DNA of 21,564 bases from Ferrovibrio terrae_B (GTDB lineage Bacteria > Pseudomonadota > Alphaproteobacteria > Ferrovibrionales > Ferrovibrionaceae): the NCBI RefSeq assembly GCF_943371255.1, contig NZ_CALRUC010000072.1, positions 1 to 21,564 of the forward strand, written 5' to 3'. Positions 8,394 to 15,548 of this stretch are shown here, in pieces. The position numbers and the translations under genes were made by a program. The notes below the pieces were generated by a model. It worked only from the letters and a program-made list of their open reading frames with translations, ran no database searches and had not been told where the DNA came from. Every line of letters begins with the position of its first letter. Position 1 is the stretch's first letter.

Positions 8394-9340
8394 TGCTCAG
8401 CCGCGCCGCCGATAACCTCTACTGGCTTAACCGCTATGTCGAACGCGCGGAGGCGATGTCGCGCATCCTCGGCGTCGCCCATCGCATGAGCATGCAGTCC
8501 ACCCATGGCGGCACCCGCAACGACGAGTGGGAAGCGGCATTGATCATCGCCGGCTGCGACAAGTCGTTCGCCCTGCATGGCGGCCCGGCGACGCGGCGCG
8601 CGGTGATCGACTTCCTCGCCTTCGCACCCGACAATCCGTCCTCCATCCATGCCTGCCTCAAGGCCGGCCGCGAGAATGCGCGCGCCATGCGGGCGCAGAT
8701 CACCTCGGAGGCCTGGGAAAGCATCAACGCCGCCTGGCTGGAGATGCGCACCTTCTCCATGGCCAAGGTGGAGGCCGACGGTTTCTCCAGCTTCTTCGAC
8801 TGGGTGCGCGAGCGCAGCCAGCTGTTCCGCGGTGTCGCGGAAGGCACCATGCAGCGCGACGATGCCTATCGCTTCATGCGGCTCGGCACGCTGCTGGAAC
8901 GCGCGGATTCGACGGCGCGAATCCTCGATGTGAAATACCACGTGCTGCTGCCTTCGCCGGGCGATATCGGCGGCGCGGTCGATTACTACCAGTGGGGCGC
9001 GCTGCTGCGCTCGGTCTCGGCCTTCCGCATCTACCGCCAGATCTACCGCGACTCGATCCGGCCGCTCAAAGTTGCGGAGCTGCTGGTGCTGCGCGAGGAT
9101 TTCCCACGCAGCCTGCATGCCTGTTTCGCCGAGATCGTGTCGATCCTGCAATACCTGCGTGAGAGCTACCGCCGCGACTACCCGTCCGTGCGGCTGGCCG
9201 AAAGCATGCTGCTGAAGCTGCGCTACGACGACATCGAGTCCATCTTCACCCGCGGCCTGCATGAATACCTGACCAACCTGATCGATACCAATATCGAGCT
9301 GGGCGCGGCGATTGCCCGCGATTTCATGCAGCCGAACTGA
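8393..9340 (+). CDS. Alpha-E domain protein (DUF403)
   Basis: This 315-residue, mostly alpha-helical protein belongs to the alpha-E (DUF403) family, recognised from LSRAADNLYWLNRYVERAE at the N-terminus, FMRLGTLLERADSTARILDVKYH in the middle, and the LLLREDFPRSLHACF-like segment (here LVLREDFPRSLHACFAEI). Repeated conserved ER/RAE acidic-basic pairs give the family its name. Its biochemical role is not established; it nearly always sits beside a circularly permuted ATP-grasp gene and is thought to act with it on the same substrate. Here the start codon shares its A with the ATP-grasp stop, consistent with equimolar coupled expression. The next gene begins 39 bp downstream behind a hairpin. 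Confidence 0.93.
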   Translation: MLSRAADNLYWLNRYVERAEAMSRILGVAHRMSMQSTHGGTRNDEWEAALIIAGCDKSFALHGGPATRRAVIDFLAFAPDNPSSIHACLKAGRENARAMRAQITSEAWESINAAWLEMRTFSMAKVEADGFSSFFDWVRERSQLFRGVAEGTMQRDDAYRFMRLGTLLERADSTARILDVKYHVLLPSPGDIGGAVDYYQWGALLRSVSAFRIYRQIYRDSIRPLKVAELLVLREDFPRSLHACFAEIVSILQYLRESYRRDYPSVRLAESMLLKLRYDDIESIFTRGLHEYLTNLIDTNIELGAAIARDFMQPN

Positions 9341-9359
9341 ATCCGATCTGAAGCGTTAG

Positions 9360-9379
9360 GATGGCAGGAGACTGCCATC
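9360..9379 (+). promoter_or_regulatory. Hairpin enclosing the ribosome binding site of the 61-aa protein
   Basis: GATGGCAG and CTGCCATC form a perfect 8-bp stem around the GNRA tetraloop GAGA. The Shine-Dalgarno AGGAG (9366-9370) spans the top of the stem and the loop, and the stem ends on the base just before the ATG at 9380. As RNA this should limit ribosome access. A GGA at the loop also recalls CsrA-type sites, but that is speculation. As DNA it could instead be an operator. Confidence 0.55.
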
Positions 9380-9565
9380 ATGCTCGACTTCCTCAGGCGT
9401 TTCGCCATTGCTGCCGTCATTGTCTGCGGCCTCAGCTTCGCCGGCTGGGTGCAGCATCTCTACACCTGCTTCACCCAGAGTGAATGGGGTTTCCTGATCG
9501 CCGGGGCGATCTTCTTTCCCATCGGCGTGATCCATGGCTGGGGCATCTGGCTGGGGTTCTGGTAG
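9380..9565 (+). CDS. Small membrane protein, 61 residues
   Basis: I do not recognise a family. The 61 residues contain two hydrophobic stretches, about 7-25 (FAIAAVIVCGLSFAGWV) and 36-58 (WGFLIAGAIFFPIGVIHGWG), joined by a short polar turn with one Cys. The protein is Trp- and Gly-rich at its C-terminus and probably spans the inner membrane twice. AGGAG 9 nt before the ATG supports translation, although this site is inside a hairpin. It lies between the alpha-E gene (39 bp upstream) and the Anbu gene (83 bp downstream) on the same strand. Its position could mean a membrane anchor or regulator for that system, which is inference from context only. Confidence 0.75.
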   Translation: MLDFLRRFAIAAVIVCGLSFAGWVQHLYTCFTQSEWGFLIAGAIFFPIGVIHGWGIWLGFW

Positions 9566-9584
9566 GCATTACTGCCTCTATACC

Positions 9585-9614
9585 TTGACCCGGACATGAA
9601 CTGCTTGCTTTGAT
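9585..9614 (+). promoter_or_regulatory. Possible sigma-70 promoter for the Anbu gene
   Basis: TTGACC (5 of 6 matches to the -35 consensus) and TTTGAT (4 of 6 at -10) are separated by 18 bp, 34 bp before the Anbu ATG. This would allow the peptidase to be expressed separately from the ATP-grasp operon. The -10 match is weak. Confidence 0.35.
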
Positions 9615-9648
9615 GCGGGCGGATTAAAGTCTGGGGACGGGTTCAATC

Positions 9649-10386
9649 ATGACCTATTGCGTCGGCCTTCTGCTGAATGACGGCATCGTCATGCTGTCCG
9701 ACAGCCGCACCAATGCCGGCGTGGATTCGATCTCCACCTTCGGCAAGATGTATGTCTGGGAGAAGCCGGGCGAGCGCGCCATCGTGCTGACCACGGCGGG
9801 CAACCTGTCGCTGAGCCAGACGGTGGTGACCCTGCTGAAAGAGGGTTTCACCGACGAGGAGGGCAAGAGCTGCGACCTCAACCAGGCGGCCAGCATGTTC
9901 GAGGCCGCCGGCATGGTCGGCGCCGCGATCCGCGAGGTGGCGCGCCGCGATGGCGAGGGGCTGAAGCAGCAGGGCGTCGAGCCCAACCTGTCCATGCTGC
10001 TCGGCGGCCAGATCGGCGCCAAGCCGCATGAGCTTTACATGCTCTATTACGCCGGCAATTTCATCCGTGCCACGATCGACACGCCCTTCCTGCAGATCGG
10101 CGAGATCAAATACGGCAAGCCGATCCTCGACCGCGTGATCACCCCGGAAACCCCGCTGGTGCAGGCGGCGAAATGCGCGCTGGTCTCAATGGACAGCACG
10201 CTGCGCTCGAATATCTCGGTCGGCCTGCCGCTCGATCTGGCGATCCTGCCCAAGGGCGATCTGAAATTCGCCCTGCGCAAGCGCATCACCGAGCAGGAAC
10301 CCTATTTCGCCAGCATCCGCGGGCTGTGGGGCGAGGGCCTGCGCAAGGTCTTCCTCACCATCCCCGATCCCGACTGGGGCGTTTAG
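9649..10386 (+). CDS. Anbu proteasome-like peptidase (Ntn hydrolase)
   Basis: This 245-residue protein is a bacterial proteasome homologue of the Anbu type, related to HslV and 20S beta subunits. It starts MTYCVGLLLNDG: removal of Met exposes Thr as the N-terminal nucleophile without a propeptide. In mature numbering the supporting residues are Asp17 (in SDSRTNAGVD) and Lys32 (in STFGKMYVW). TTAGNLSLSQTVVTLL and SMLLGGQIG are also typical. Anbu forms self-compartmentalised ring or helical assemblies, but its substrate is unknown. It commonly neighbours alpha-E, ATP-grasp and transglutaminase-like genes, as here except for the last. GGGGACGGG near 9633-9641 may serve as ribosome binding site. 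Its TAG stop overlaps the TAA of the convergent exonuclease gene. Confidence 0.93.
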   Translation: MTYCVGLLLNDGIVMLSDSRTNAGVDSISTFGKMYVWEKPGERAIVLTTAGNLSLSQTVVTLLKEGFTDEEGKSCDLNQAASMFEAAGMVGAAIREVARRDGEGLKQQGVEPNLSMLLGGQIGAKPHELYMLYYAGNFIRATIDTPFLQIGEIKYGKPILDRVITPETPLVQAAKCALVSMDSTLRSNISVGLPLDLAILPKGDLKFALRKRITEQEPYFASIRGLWGEGLRKVFLTIPDPDWGV

Positions 10387-11192
10387 TCCAGCTTCAGCGT
10401 GACGATGATCGGTGCGTGGTCGGAGGCCTTTTCCATGCCGCGCATCGCCTTGATCACCTGGGCGCCGACCAGCTTGCCCTGCAGTTCCGGGCTGACCCAG
10501 ACATGGTCGAGCCGGCGGCCCTTGTCGGCGGCCTCCCAGTTGGCCGAGCGATAGCTCCACCAGGAATACAGCTTCTCGCTCGGCGGCACGAAATGCCGCA
10601 CGGCATCCACCCAGCCGCGCGCCGCCTGCATCTTCAGCATGCCCTCGGTCTCGACCGGCGTGTGGCTGACGATTTTCAGCAGCTGCTTGTGCGACCACAC
10701 ATCGGTTTCCAGCGGCGCGATGTTGAGATCGCCGACCAGGATTTCCTTGCCGCCCTTTTTCTTCAGCGCCGCCGACCATTTGGTCATGCCGGCCAGCACC
10801 TCCAGCTTATGGGCGAATTTGTCGTTCGCCACCGGGTCGGGAATGTCGCCGCCGGCCGGCACATAATAGTTGTGCAGGATGGTGCCGTCGGCCAGCTCGG
10901 CGGCGATATGGCGGCGGTCGTCGCGGCCGGCCAGGTTCAGCTTTTCCTTCAGCGTGATGGCGCGCTTGGCAAAGATCGCCACGCCGTTATAGCCGGGCTG
11001 GCCATGGATCAGGCGATGGGCATAGCCGCGCTGCTCGAACAGTTCATGGGGAAACTCGTCATCCCTCACCTTGGTTTCCTGCAGGCAGAGGATGTCGGGA
11101 TCATGCTGCTTGAGGAAGGCGCCCATCAGGTCGAGGCGCGCCCGCACCGAGTTGATGTTCCAGGTGGCGAGTTTGATCGGTTTCTTGCTCAT
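10383..11192 (-). CDS. xth: Exodeoxyribonuclease III
   Basis: This 269-residue enzyme of the exonuclease III / AP endonuclease (EEP) family cuts DNA at abasic sites and trims 3' ends during base-excision repair. Key motifs are KLATWNINSVRARL (metal-site Asn), LCLQETKV (metal-binding Glu), NYYVPAGGD, LVGDLNIAP (catalytic Asp and Asn), RRLDHVWVS, and SDHAPIIVTL with the terminal catalytic His. Length fits the bacterial single-domain enzymes. It follows the Bcr/CflA transporter gene on the same strand by 37 bp and may be cotranscribed with it. It is convergent with the Anbu gene, with a 4-bp overlap of stop codons. Confidence 0.97.
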   Translation of the reverse strand: MSKKPIKLATWNINSVRARLDLMGAFLKQHDPDILCLQETKVRDDEFPHELFEQRGYAHRLIHGQPGYNGVAIFAKRAITLKEKLNLAGRDDRRHIAAELADGTILHNYYVPAGGDIPDPVANDKFAHKLEVLAGMTKWSAALKKKGGKEILVGDLNIAPLETDVWSHKQLLKIVSHTPVETEGMLKMQAARGWVDAVRHFVPPSEKLYSWWSYRSANWEAADKGRRLDHVWVSPELQGKLVGAQVIKAMRGMEKASDHAPIIVTLKLD

Positions 11193-11229
11193 GCGTGAAT
11201 CTCTAGCGCAAACCGGCGAAGGGTGCCAG

Positions 11230-12456
11230 TTACTCGGCCGGGGCGGTCTGCCGGCCGCCGCCGCGCAGCGTCAGCAGGGCCACCGCCAGCGTCGCCACCG
11301 CGCAAAGCGCAATGCCGCCGATCATCCCCTGCGCCGTGCCGCCGATGATCTTGCCGCTGACACCGATCACCACGGCGCCGACGGCCAGCTGGAGCGTCGC
11401 CATCAGCGACGAGGCCATGCCCGCCGCCTCGCCGTAAGACTCCAGCGCCAGCACGGATGCGGTGGGCAGCAGGATGCCGAGGCAGCCATAGCCGGCCAGC
11501 AGCAGGGCCATCATCAGCACCAGGCTGTGCAGTCCGGCGGCATGCACGGCAAATGCCAGCACCATCGCCAGGGTGAAGCCGATGATCGACGGGATGATCA
11601 GGCGGGCCAGGCCGAAACGGCCGCCGAGCCAGCCGCAGAACTGCGCGGCGAAGAAAAACGCCGCGGCATTCAGCGAAAAGGTCAGGCTGAAGCCGGCCGG
11701 CGACAGGCCGTATTCGCCCATCATCACAAACGGCGCATTGGCCAGGAAGACGAAGAAGGCCGAGATGGCAAAGCTGGTGGCCAGCGTCAGGCCCATGAAG
11801 GTCTTGTCGGTGACCAGCTGGCGGCCCGTGGCCAGCATGCCGGCGAGGTTGCTTTCGGCACGCTGCGCGGCCGAGCGGGTCTCCGGCACCAGCAGGAAGC
11901 CCAGCAGGCCGGCCAGGATGCCGATGCCGGTGACGAACCAGAAGATGGCGCGCCAGCCGATCGCCTCGATGATGACGCTGCCGAACAGCGGCGCCAGCAG
12001 CGGCGACACGCTGAACACCAGCATCAAGAGGCCGAGCAGCTTGGCCTCTTCCACGCCGCTATGCAGGTCGCGCACGATGGCGCGCGGGATCACGATGCCG
12101 GCCGCGCCGCCCAGGCCCTGCAGGAAGCGGAACAGGATCAGCATTTCCACGCTGTCGGCCATGGCGCAGCCGATGCTGGCGCCGATGAACAGCGCAATGC
12201 CGAAATACAGCGGTGGCCGCCGCCCGGTGATATCCGAGATCGGGCCGAACACCAGTTGGCCGAGCGCGAAGGTGATGAAGAAAGCCGTCAGGCTCATCAG
12301 CACCTTGTCGGGGTCCGCATTCAGGCTGCTGCCAATGAATGGCAGGGAGGGCAGATACATGTCGATGGCGAACGGCCCGATCGCGGTCAGCAGGCCGAGG
12401 ATGAAGGCGTTGCGCAGGAAGCGGGCTTTGCCGTGCGGCTGTTCGGAGGCTTGCAT
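11230..12456 (-). CDS. MFS drug-resistance transporter, Bcr/CflA type
   Basis: This 408-residue inner-membrane protein with about 12 transmembrane helices belongs to the Bcr/CflA branch of the major facilitator superfamily, which exports drugs or small metabolites using the proton gradient. The branch signature GPFAIDMYLPSLP is in TM1. FGPISDITGRRPPLYFG gives the cytoplasmic loop motif between TM2 and TM3, and RFLQGLGGAAGIVIPRAIVRD the TM4-5 region. VSPLLAPLFG carries motif C-like prolines. The ATG at 12456 gives MQASEQPHGKARFLRN before TM1; AAGGCAG lies about 9 nt upstream. The frame stays open to 12876 but that part is antisense to the GFA gene and is not credible. Substrate is unknown. Confidence 0.95.
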   Translation of the reverse strand: MQASEQPHGKARFLRNAFILGLLTAIGPFAIDMYLPSLPFIGSSLNADPDKVLMSLTAFFITFALGQLVFGPISDITGRRPPLYFGIALFIGASIGCAMADSVEMLILFRFLQGLGGAAGIVIPRAIVRDLHSGVEEAKLLGLLMLVFSVSPLLAPLFGSVIIEAIGWRAIFWFVTGIGILAGLLGFLLVPETRSAAQRAESNLAGMLATGRQLVTDKTFMGLTLATSFAISAFFVFLANAPFVMMGEYGLSPAGFSLTFSLNAAAFFFAAQFCGWLGGRFGLARLIIPSIIGFTLAMVLAFAVHAAGLHSLVLMMALLLAGYGCLGILLPTASVLALESYGEAAGMASSLMATLQLAVGAVVIGVSGKIIGGTAQGMIGGIALCAVATLAVALLTLRGGGRQTAPAE

Positions 12457-12516
12457 GGGAATCGACTGCCTTGGTTTTCTGGCTTGGTTTTTCTGGGAGA
12501 CTGCGTTTGATTGAAC

Positions 12517-12534
12517 GGCGCCATATAGGGCGCC
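12517..12534. promoter_or_regulatory. Inverted repeat in the transporter/GFA divergent promoter region
   Basis: GGCGCC-ATATAG-GGCGCC is a symmetric element with two copies of a self-palindromic hexamer 12 bp apart. It lies 61 bp before the transporter start and 112 bp before the GFA start. Efflux genes often have a repressor site here, but no adjacent regulator gene was found. TATAAA at 12538-12543 may be part of a promoter. Confidence 0.35.
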
Positions 12535-12645
12535 CTGTATAAAGAGACAGACGCGGATTGGCCATCGCGGAATTGCAGCGGTGCATTTCAGGCGCGTAGT
12601 TTCCACAATGGGAAAATACGCCACAGGTAATCGCGGGAGGATGAC

Positions 12646-13146
12646 ATGCCGATGACCCTTGAGGGCAGCTGCCGCTGCGGCGCTGTGGCGTTCAGTCTCG
12701 ACAGCCACACGCCGGTGCCCTACCAGCTCTGCTACTGCTCGATCTGCCGCAAGACCGCCGGCGGCGGCGGTTTCGCCATCAATCTGGGCGGCATCTCCGC
12801 CAGTCTCCGGATCAAGAAAGGCAAACGCAGCATCGGCGTCTATCGCGCCGAAATCTGCGACGACGATGGCAAACATTGCGAGACCAGCACGGGACAGCGC
12901 AATTTCTGCAAACGCTGCGCCAGCGCCTTATGGCTCTACGATCCCACCTGGCCGGATCTGATCCATCCCTTTGCCTCGGCCATCGACACACCGCTGCCGA
13001 AACCGCCGGCGAAAGTCCATCTGATGCTGCGCTACAAGCCGGCCTGGGTGAAACCGCAGATCGGCCGCAGCGACGAGACTTATGATCTTTATCCCAAGCT
13101 CTCGCTCGAGGCCTGGCACAAGAAACACAAGGTCTGGGTGAAGTAG
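12646..13146 (+). CDS. GFA (CENP-V fold) zinc-binding protein
   Basis: This 166-residue cytoplasmic protein has the GFA/CENP-V fold, named after glutathione-dependent formaldehyde-activating enzyme. Zinc ligands are visible as GSCRCG (Cys9, Cys11), CYCSICRKTAG (Cys29, Cys31, Cys34) and FCKRC (Cys88, Cys91). Most members have no proven function, and a formaldehyde-activating role should not be assumed without other formaldehyde genes, none of which is here. GGGAGG at 12635-12640 lies 5 nt before the ATG. It is divergent from the transporter gene and convergent with the NTF2-like gene, from which it is separated by only 4 bp. Confidence 0.92.
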   Translation: MPMTLEGSCRCGAVAFSLDSHTPVPYQLCYCSICRKTAGGGGFAINLGGISASLRIKKGKRSIGVYRAEICDDDGKHCETSTGQRNFCKRCASALWLYDPTWPDLIHPFASAIDTPLPKPPAKVHLMLRYKPAWVKPQIGRSDETYDLYPKLSLEAWHKKHKVWVK

Positions 13147-13150
13147 CCCA

Positions 13151-13525
13151 TCAGACGTAAGCCTTCATCTGCGCCGGGTCGTAATAGAAGCGCTCGCGCC
13201 ACACCTGCTCGCCCTGCCAGATCTGGTGCGCCAGCTCCTCGATGCGGCGCTTCGACCCGTCCTTGAACGTGAAATGGAAGATCCAGTGGATCACCACGGT
13301 GTCGCCATCGATCAGCACCGGGCGCACGCATTCGGTCTGCACCGTGGCGGCGCGGGCCAGCACGGCGCGCTCATGCACCACCAGGCGGTCGCGACCCTGG
13401 CGCGGCGGCTCGGTCAGGTTTTCCTGCATGCTGGCGTCTTCGGTGTAGAAGCGTTCGATGGCCAGGTCATGCTGGTTGGATTCCACCATGGCGACAAAGG
13501 CTTCCACGGTCTCGCGGCTCGGCAT
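13151..13525 (-). CDS. NTF2/SnoaL-like protein
   Basis: This 124-residue protein has the cone-shaped NTF2-like fold typical of the SnoaL family: an N-terminal helical pair (TVEAFVAMVESNQHDLAIERFY), ASMQENLTEPPRQGRDRLVVHE, then beta-strands VIHWIFHFTFKDGSKRRIEELAHQIW and a C-terminal FYYDPAQMK. Members can be small hydrolases, isomerases or ligand-binding proteins, and sequence alone does not decide which. GGAGAG lies about 7 nt before the ATG. The upstream AraC regulator gene is on the same strand about 100 bp away, so the two could be cotranscribed. Confidence 0.85.
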   Translation of the reverse strand: MPSRETVEAFVAMVESNQHDLAIERFYTEDASMQENLTEPPRQGRDRLVVHERAVLARAATVQTECVRPVLIDGDTVVIHWIFHFTFKDGSKRRIEELAHQIWQGEQVWRERFYYDPAQMKAYV

Positions 13526-13604
13526 CTTCAGACTCTCCGGTGATTGACGACCGGCAGGATGGCAAAGGGCTATGCGGCTGTCGCGCCGGATCAGCCGCCG
13601 CAGA

Positions 13605-13628
13605 GCATAATCAGGCGGGCATAATCAG
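13605..13628. repeat. 10-bp direct repeat at the AraC gene 3' end
   Basis: GCATAATCAG occurs at 13605-13614 and 13619-13628, a period of 14 bp; the second copy includes the AraC gene stop codon. A third related GGATCAGCCG lies just before. This looks like a small local duplication, and no function is proposed. Confidence 0.4.
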
Positions 13629-14485
13629 CCGGCCGCTTTGCGCACCTGCGCCGGGCTGATGCCCAGCAACCGCTTCATGCTGCGCGCCATATGGCTCTGA
13701 TGCGCAAAGCCCGCGGCCAGCGCGATCTCGGCCAGACCCATACGACCCTGCAGCAGCAGCAGCTTGGCCTGTTCGACGCGGCGGCGGATCACATACTGAT
13801 GCACCGGCAGGCCGAAGCTGTGCCGGAACAGCGTCTTGAATTGCGTGGCGCCCAGGCCGGCAACGCGGCTCAGCGCGTCGAGCGACAGGTCATCCTCCAG
13901 ATGCGCGGCAATATGCTCTGCCACGCGGCGGCGCTGGGCCGGCGCGAGGCCGCGTCCGCTGTCGGCCGCGGCGGCAGGCGCGCCCTCACCGCGCAGCAGC
14001 TGCACCGCCAGTGCCATACCAAGGCTGTCGGCATAGAGCCGGCCGCTCGCATCGCTCGCGCTGAGTTCGGCGCGCATCGCCCAGGCCAGATGCACCAGGC
14101 GCGGATCGCGCAGCTGCACCTGCGGCGCCAGGCTGGCGCGCGACAGGCCAAGCTCGGCTGCGGCGCGCGGCAGCAGGTCGGGCGCCAGCCGCAGCACCAG
14201 CGCGGTGGTCGGTGCCTCGTCAAACCATTCGCCGCTGGCGCCGGCCGGCAGGATGTCGATATCGCCATGCAGCAGCAGGCGGTCCTCGCGCGGGCCGTCG
14301 CCGATGCGGCAGCGCACCCGCAGCGGCGCGCCGACATGCACGCTCAGCATGGTCTGTCTGCTGTCCTGCACGGTCACCGGCCCGCCCGGCATCGCCAGCA
14401 GATCGGCATAAAGATGGCTCCAGTCGCGGCCCCGACTGCTCAGCAAAACCTGCGGCCTGGCCGCAACGGATGCCATCTGGTTCAT
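13625..14485 (-). CDS. AraC-family transcriptional regulator
   Basis: This 286-residue DNA-binding regulator has an N-terminal effector-binding region (about 1-170; cupin-like strands such as RLLLHGDIDILPAG) and a C-terminal AraC/XylS double helix-turn-helix. The first HTH is LSLDALSRVAGLGATQFKTLF and the second GLAEIALAAGFAHQSHMARSM, followed by the family ending RLLGISPAQVRKAAG. The effector is unknown. The ATG at 14485 is preceded by AGGA about 8 nt upstream. It is divergent from the small two-TM protein gene and upstream of the NTF2-like gene, either of which could be a target. Confidence 0.95.
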   Translation of the reverse strand: MNQMASVAARPQVLLSSRGRDWSHLYADLLAMPGGPVTVQDSRQTMLSVHVGAPLRVRCRIGDGPREDRLLLHGDIDILPAGASGEWFDEAPTTALVLRLAPDLLPRAAAELGLSRASLAPQVQLRDPRLVHLAWAMRAELSASDASGRLYADSLGMALAVQLLRGEGAPAAAADSGRGLAPAQRRRVAEHIAAHLEDDLSLDALSRVAGLGATQFKTLFRHSFGLPVHQYVIRRRVEQAKLLLLQGRMGLAEIALAAGFAHQSHMARSMKRLLGISPAQVRKAAG

Positions 14486-14585
14486 GGCGCAATCCTAAAT
14501 CCGGATGGGGTTAACGCCTAGATCTTATGCGGCACGCTGACGCAGCGGCAGGGCATCGCTTGATTACCGGCGCAAAGGCGTCACA

Positions 14586-14828
14586 TTGCCTGTCATGCAT
14601 ACCCGCGCCGACAAGATCTTTGCCATCGTCATCACGGTTGCCCTGCTGGGCGCCCTGGTCGGCGCTGTCTTCAAGGCTTTCAATTTCTGGACCGGCATGG
14701 CCGCTGATTTCGATCCGGCCGCCACCTGGCCGCTGATCTGGGGCGTGCTGTTCAGCATCGTGCTGGGCGCCATCGTGGTCGGCATTTTCCTCTACGGTCG
14801 CCGCAAGGAAATCCGCGGCGAACAGTAA
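14586..14828 (+). CDS. Small two-TM membrane protein
   Basis: I do not recognise a family. The 80 residues hold two clear transmembrane segments, about 11-32 (IFAIVITVALLGALVGAVF) and 49-70 (LIWGVLFSIVLGAIVVGIFL), separated by a soluble loop with acidic residues. A basic tail (YGRRKEIRGEQ) suggests a cytoplasmic C-terminus. The TTG at 14586 is preferred because AAAGG ends 7 nt upstream; the ATG at 14595 is possible but would place that site 16 nt away. It is divergent from the AraC gene and ends 2 bp from the convergent Sel1 lipoprotein gene. Confidence 0.72.
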   Translation: MPVMHTRADKIFAIVITVALLGALVGAVFKAFNFWTGMAADFDPAATWPLIWGVLFSIVLGAIVVGIFLYGRRKEIRGEQ

Positions 14829-14830
14829 GC

Positions 14831-15517
14831 TCACCCTGCAGCCGAAGGCGACCAGTCGCCTGACTCGGTGATGCAGCGGCGCAGATCATCGGCCGAGAGC
14901 GTGCGCCGTAAATAGACAACACCCTGCTGTGCCGGTTTCTCTACCCGGCTACCCGGTGACGAGAAGCGGTTGGCACGGAAGACCCAGACACAGGCCATGT
15001 GCATATCCTTATCGCCAACCTGCCCGGCGCCATACATGTTGGCGATGTTCCACATCGCTTCCGGTTCCCCAACATTGGCCGCACGCGTGTAGTATTCGAA
15101 AGCCTTGCGGCGATCCTGCGGCACACCGAGGCCCATGTCGTAGAGATAGCCCAGGCTGTTGAGCGCCAGATCGTGATTCTGCGCGGCGGCCTTTTCATAC
15201 CAGCCGCGCGCCTCTTCATAGCGCCGGGCGGCCTGCGCGCCACTGCCTAGACTGTTCTGCGCTTCGGCCAGGCCGGATTCGGCGGCACGCCGATACCATT
15301 TCTCGGCTTCCGCGCCGCTGCGACTCACGCCACCACGACCACTGTCATACAGCATCGCGAGATTGAACTGCGCCCGGGCGTCACCGTTTTCCGCCTTCGC
15401 TTTCAGTTCTTCCAGCTGCGCGGCCGGTATGGGCGGTGTCGTGGTGATGCAGGCACTCAGCAGCAAAACAAGCGACAGGCAGGCGCCACGCAGCGCGGTA
15501 GTCTTGTAGGGGATCAT
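14831..15517 (-). CDS. Sel1-repeat lipoprotein
   Basis: This 228-residue protein is an envelope lipoprotein: the signal ends SLVLLLSAC, with Cys at the lipobox. Sel1-like (TPR-type) repeats follow. The first is GDARAQFNLAMLYDSGRGG...AEKWYRRAAESG; a second is shortened (LAEAQNSLGSGAQAARRY); a third is DLALNSLGYLYDMGLGVPQD; and a fourth is PEAMWNIANMYGAGQVG. Sel1 proteins act as scaffolds for protein complexes; the partner here is unknown. The ATG at 15517 is chosen because the longer open frame to 15712 is antisense-like and would bury the signal peptide. No strong Shine-Dalgarno is visible. It is 31 bp behind the acidic protein gene and probably ends the cupin operon. Confidence 0.85.
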   Translation of the reverse strand: MIPYKTTALRGACLSLVLLLSACITTTPPIPAAQLEELKAKAENGDARAQFNLAMLYDSGRGGVSRSGAEAEKWYRRAAESGLAEAQNSLGSGAQAARRYEEARGWYEKAAAQNHDLALNSLGYLYDMGLGVPQDRRKAFEYYTRAANVGEPEAMWNIANMYGAGQVGDKDMHMACVWVFRANRFSSPGSRVEKPAQQGVVYLRRTLSADDLRRCITESGDWSPSAAG

Positions 15518-15548
15518 CGTTGGCGTTTTTTTGTGACGAAAGTGAAGA

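Noticed and set aside
8138..9262. 374-codon open frame on the - strand opposite ATP-grasp and alpha-E genes
   Set aside because: It covers two well-supported genes on the + strand and has no recognisable motif.
11071..12510. 479-codon open frame on the + strand opposite the MFS transporter
   Set aside because: Same artefact: its Gln/His/Arg-rich composition mirrors the transporter codons on the other strand, and no family features are visible.
12457..12876. 140-residue N-terminal extension of the MFS transporter
   Set aside because: The extension is antisense to the GFA gene and the divergent promoter; the ATG at 12456 gives a normal Bcr/CflA N-terminus.
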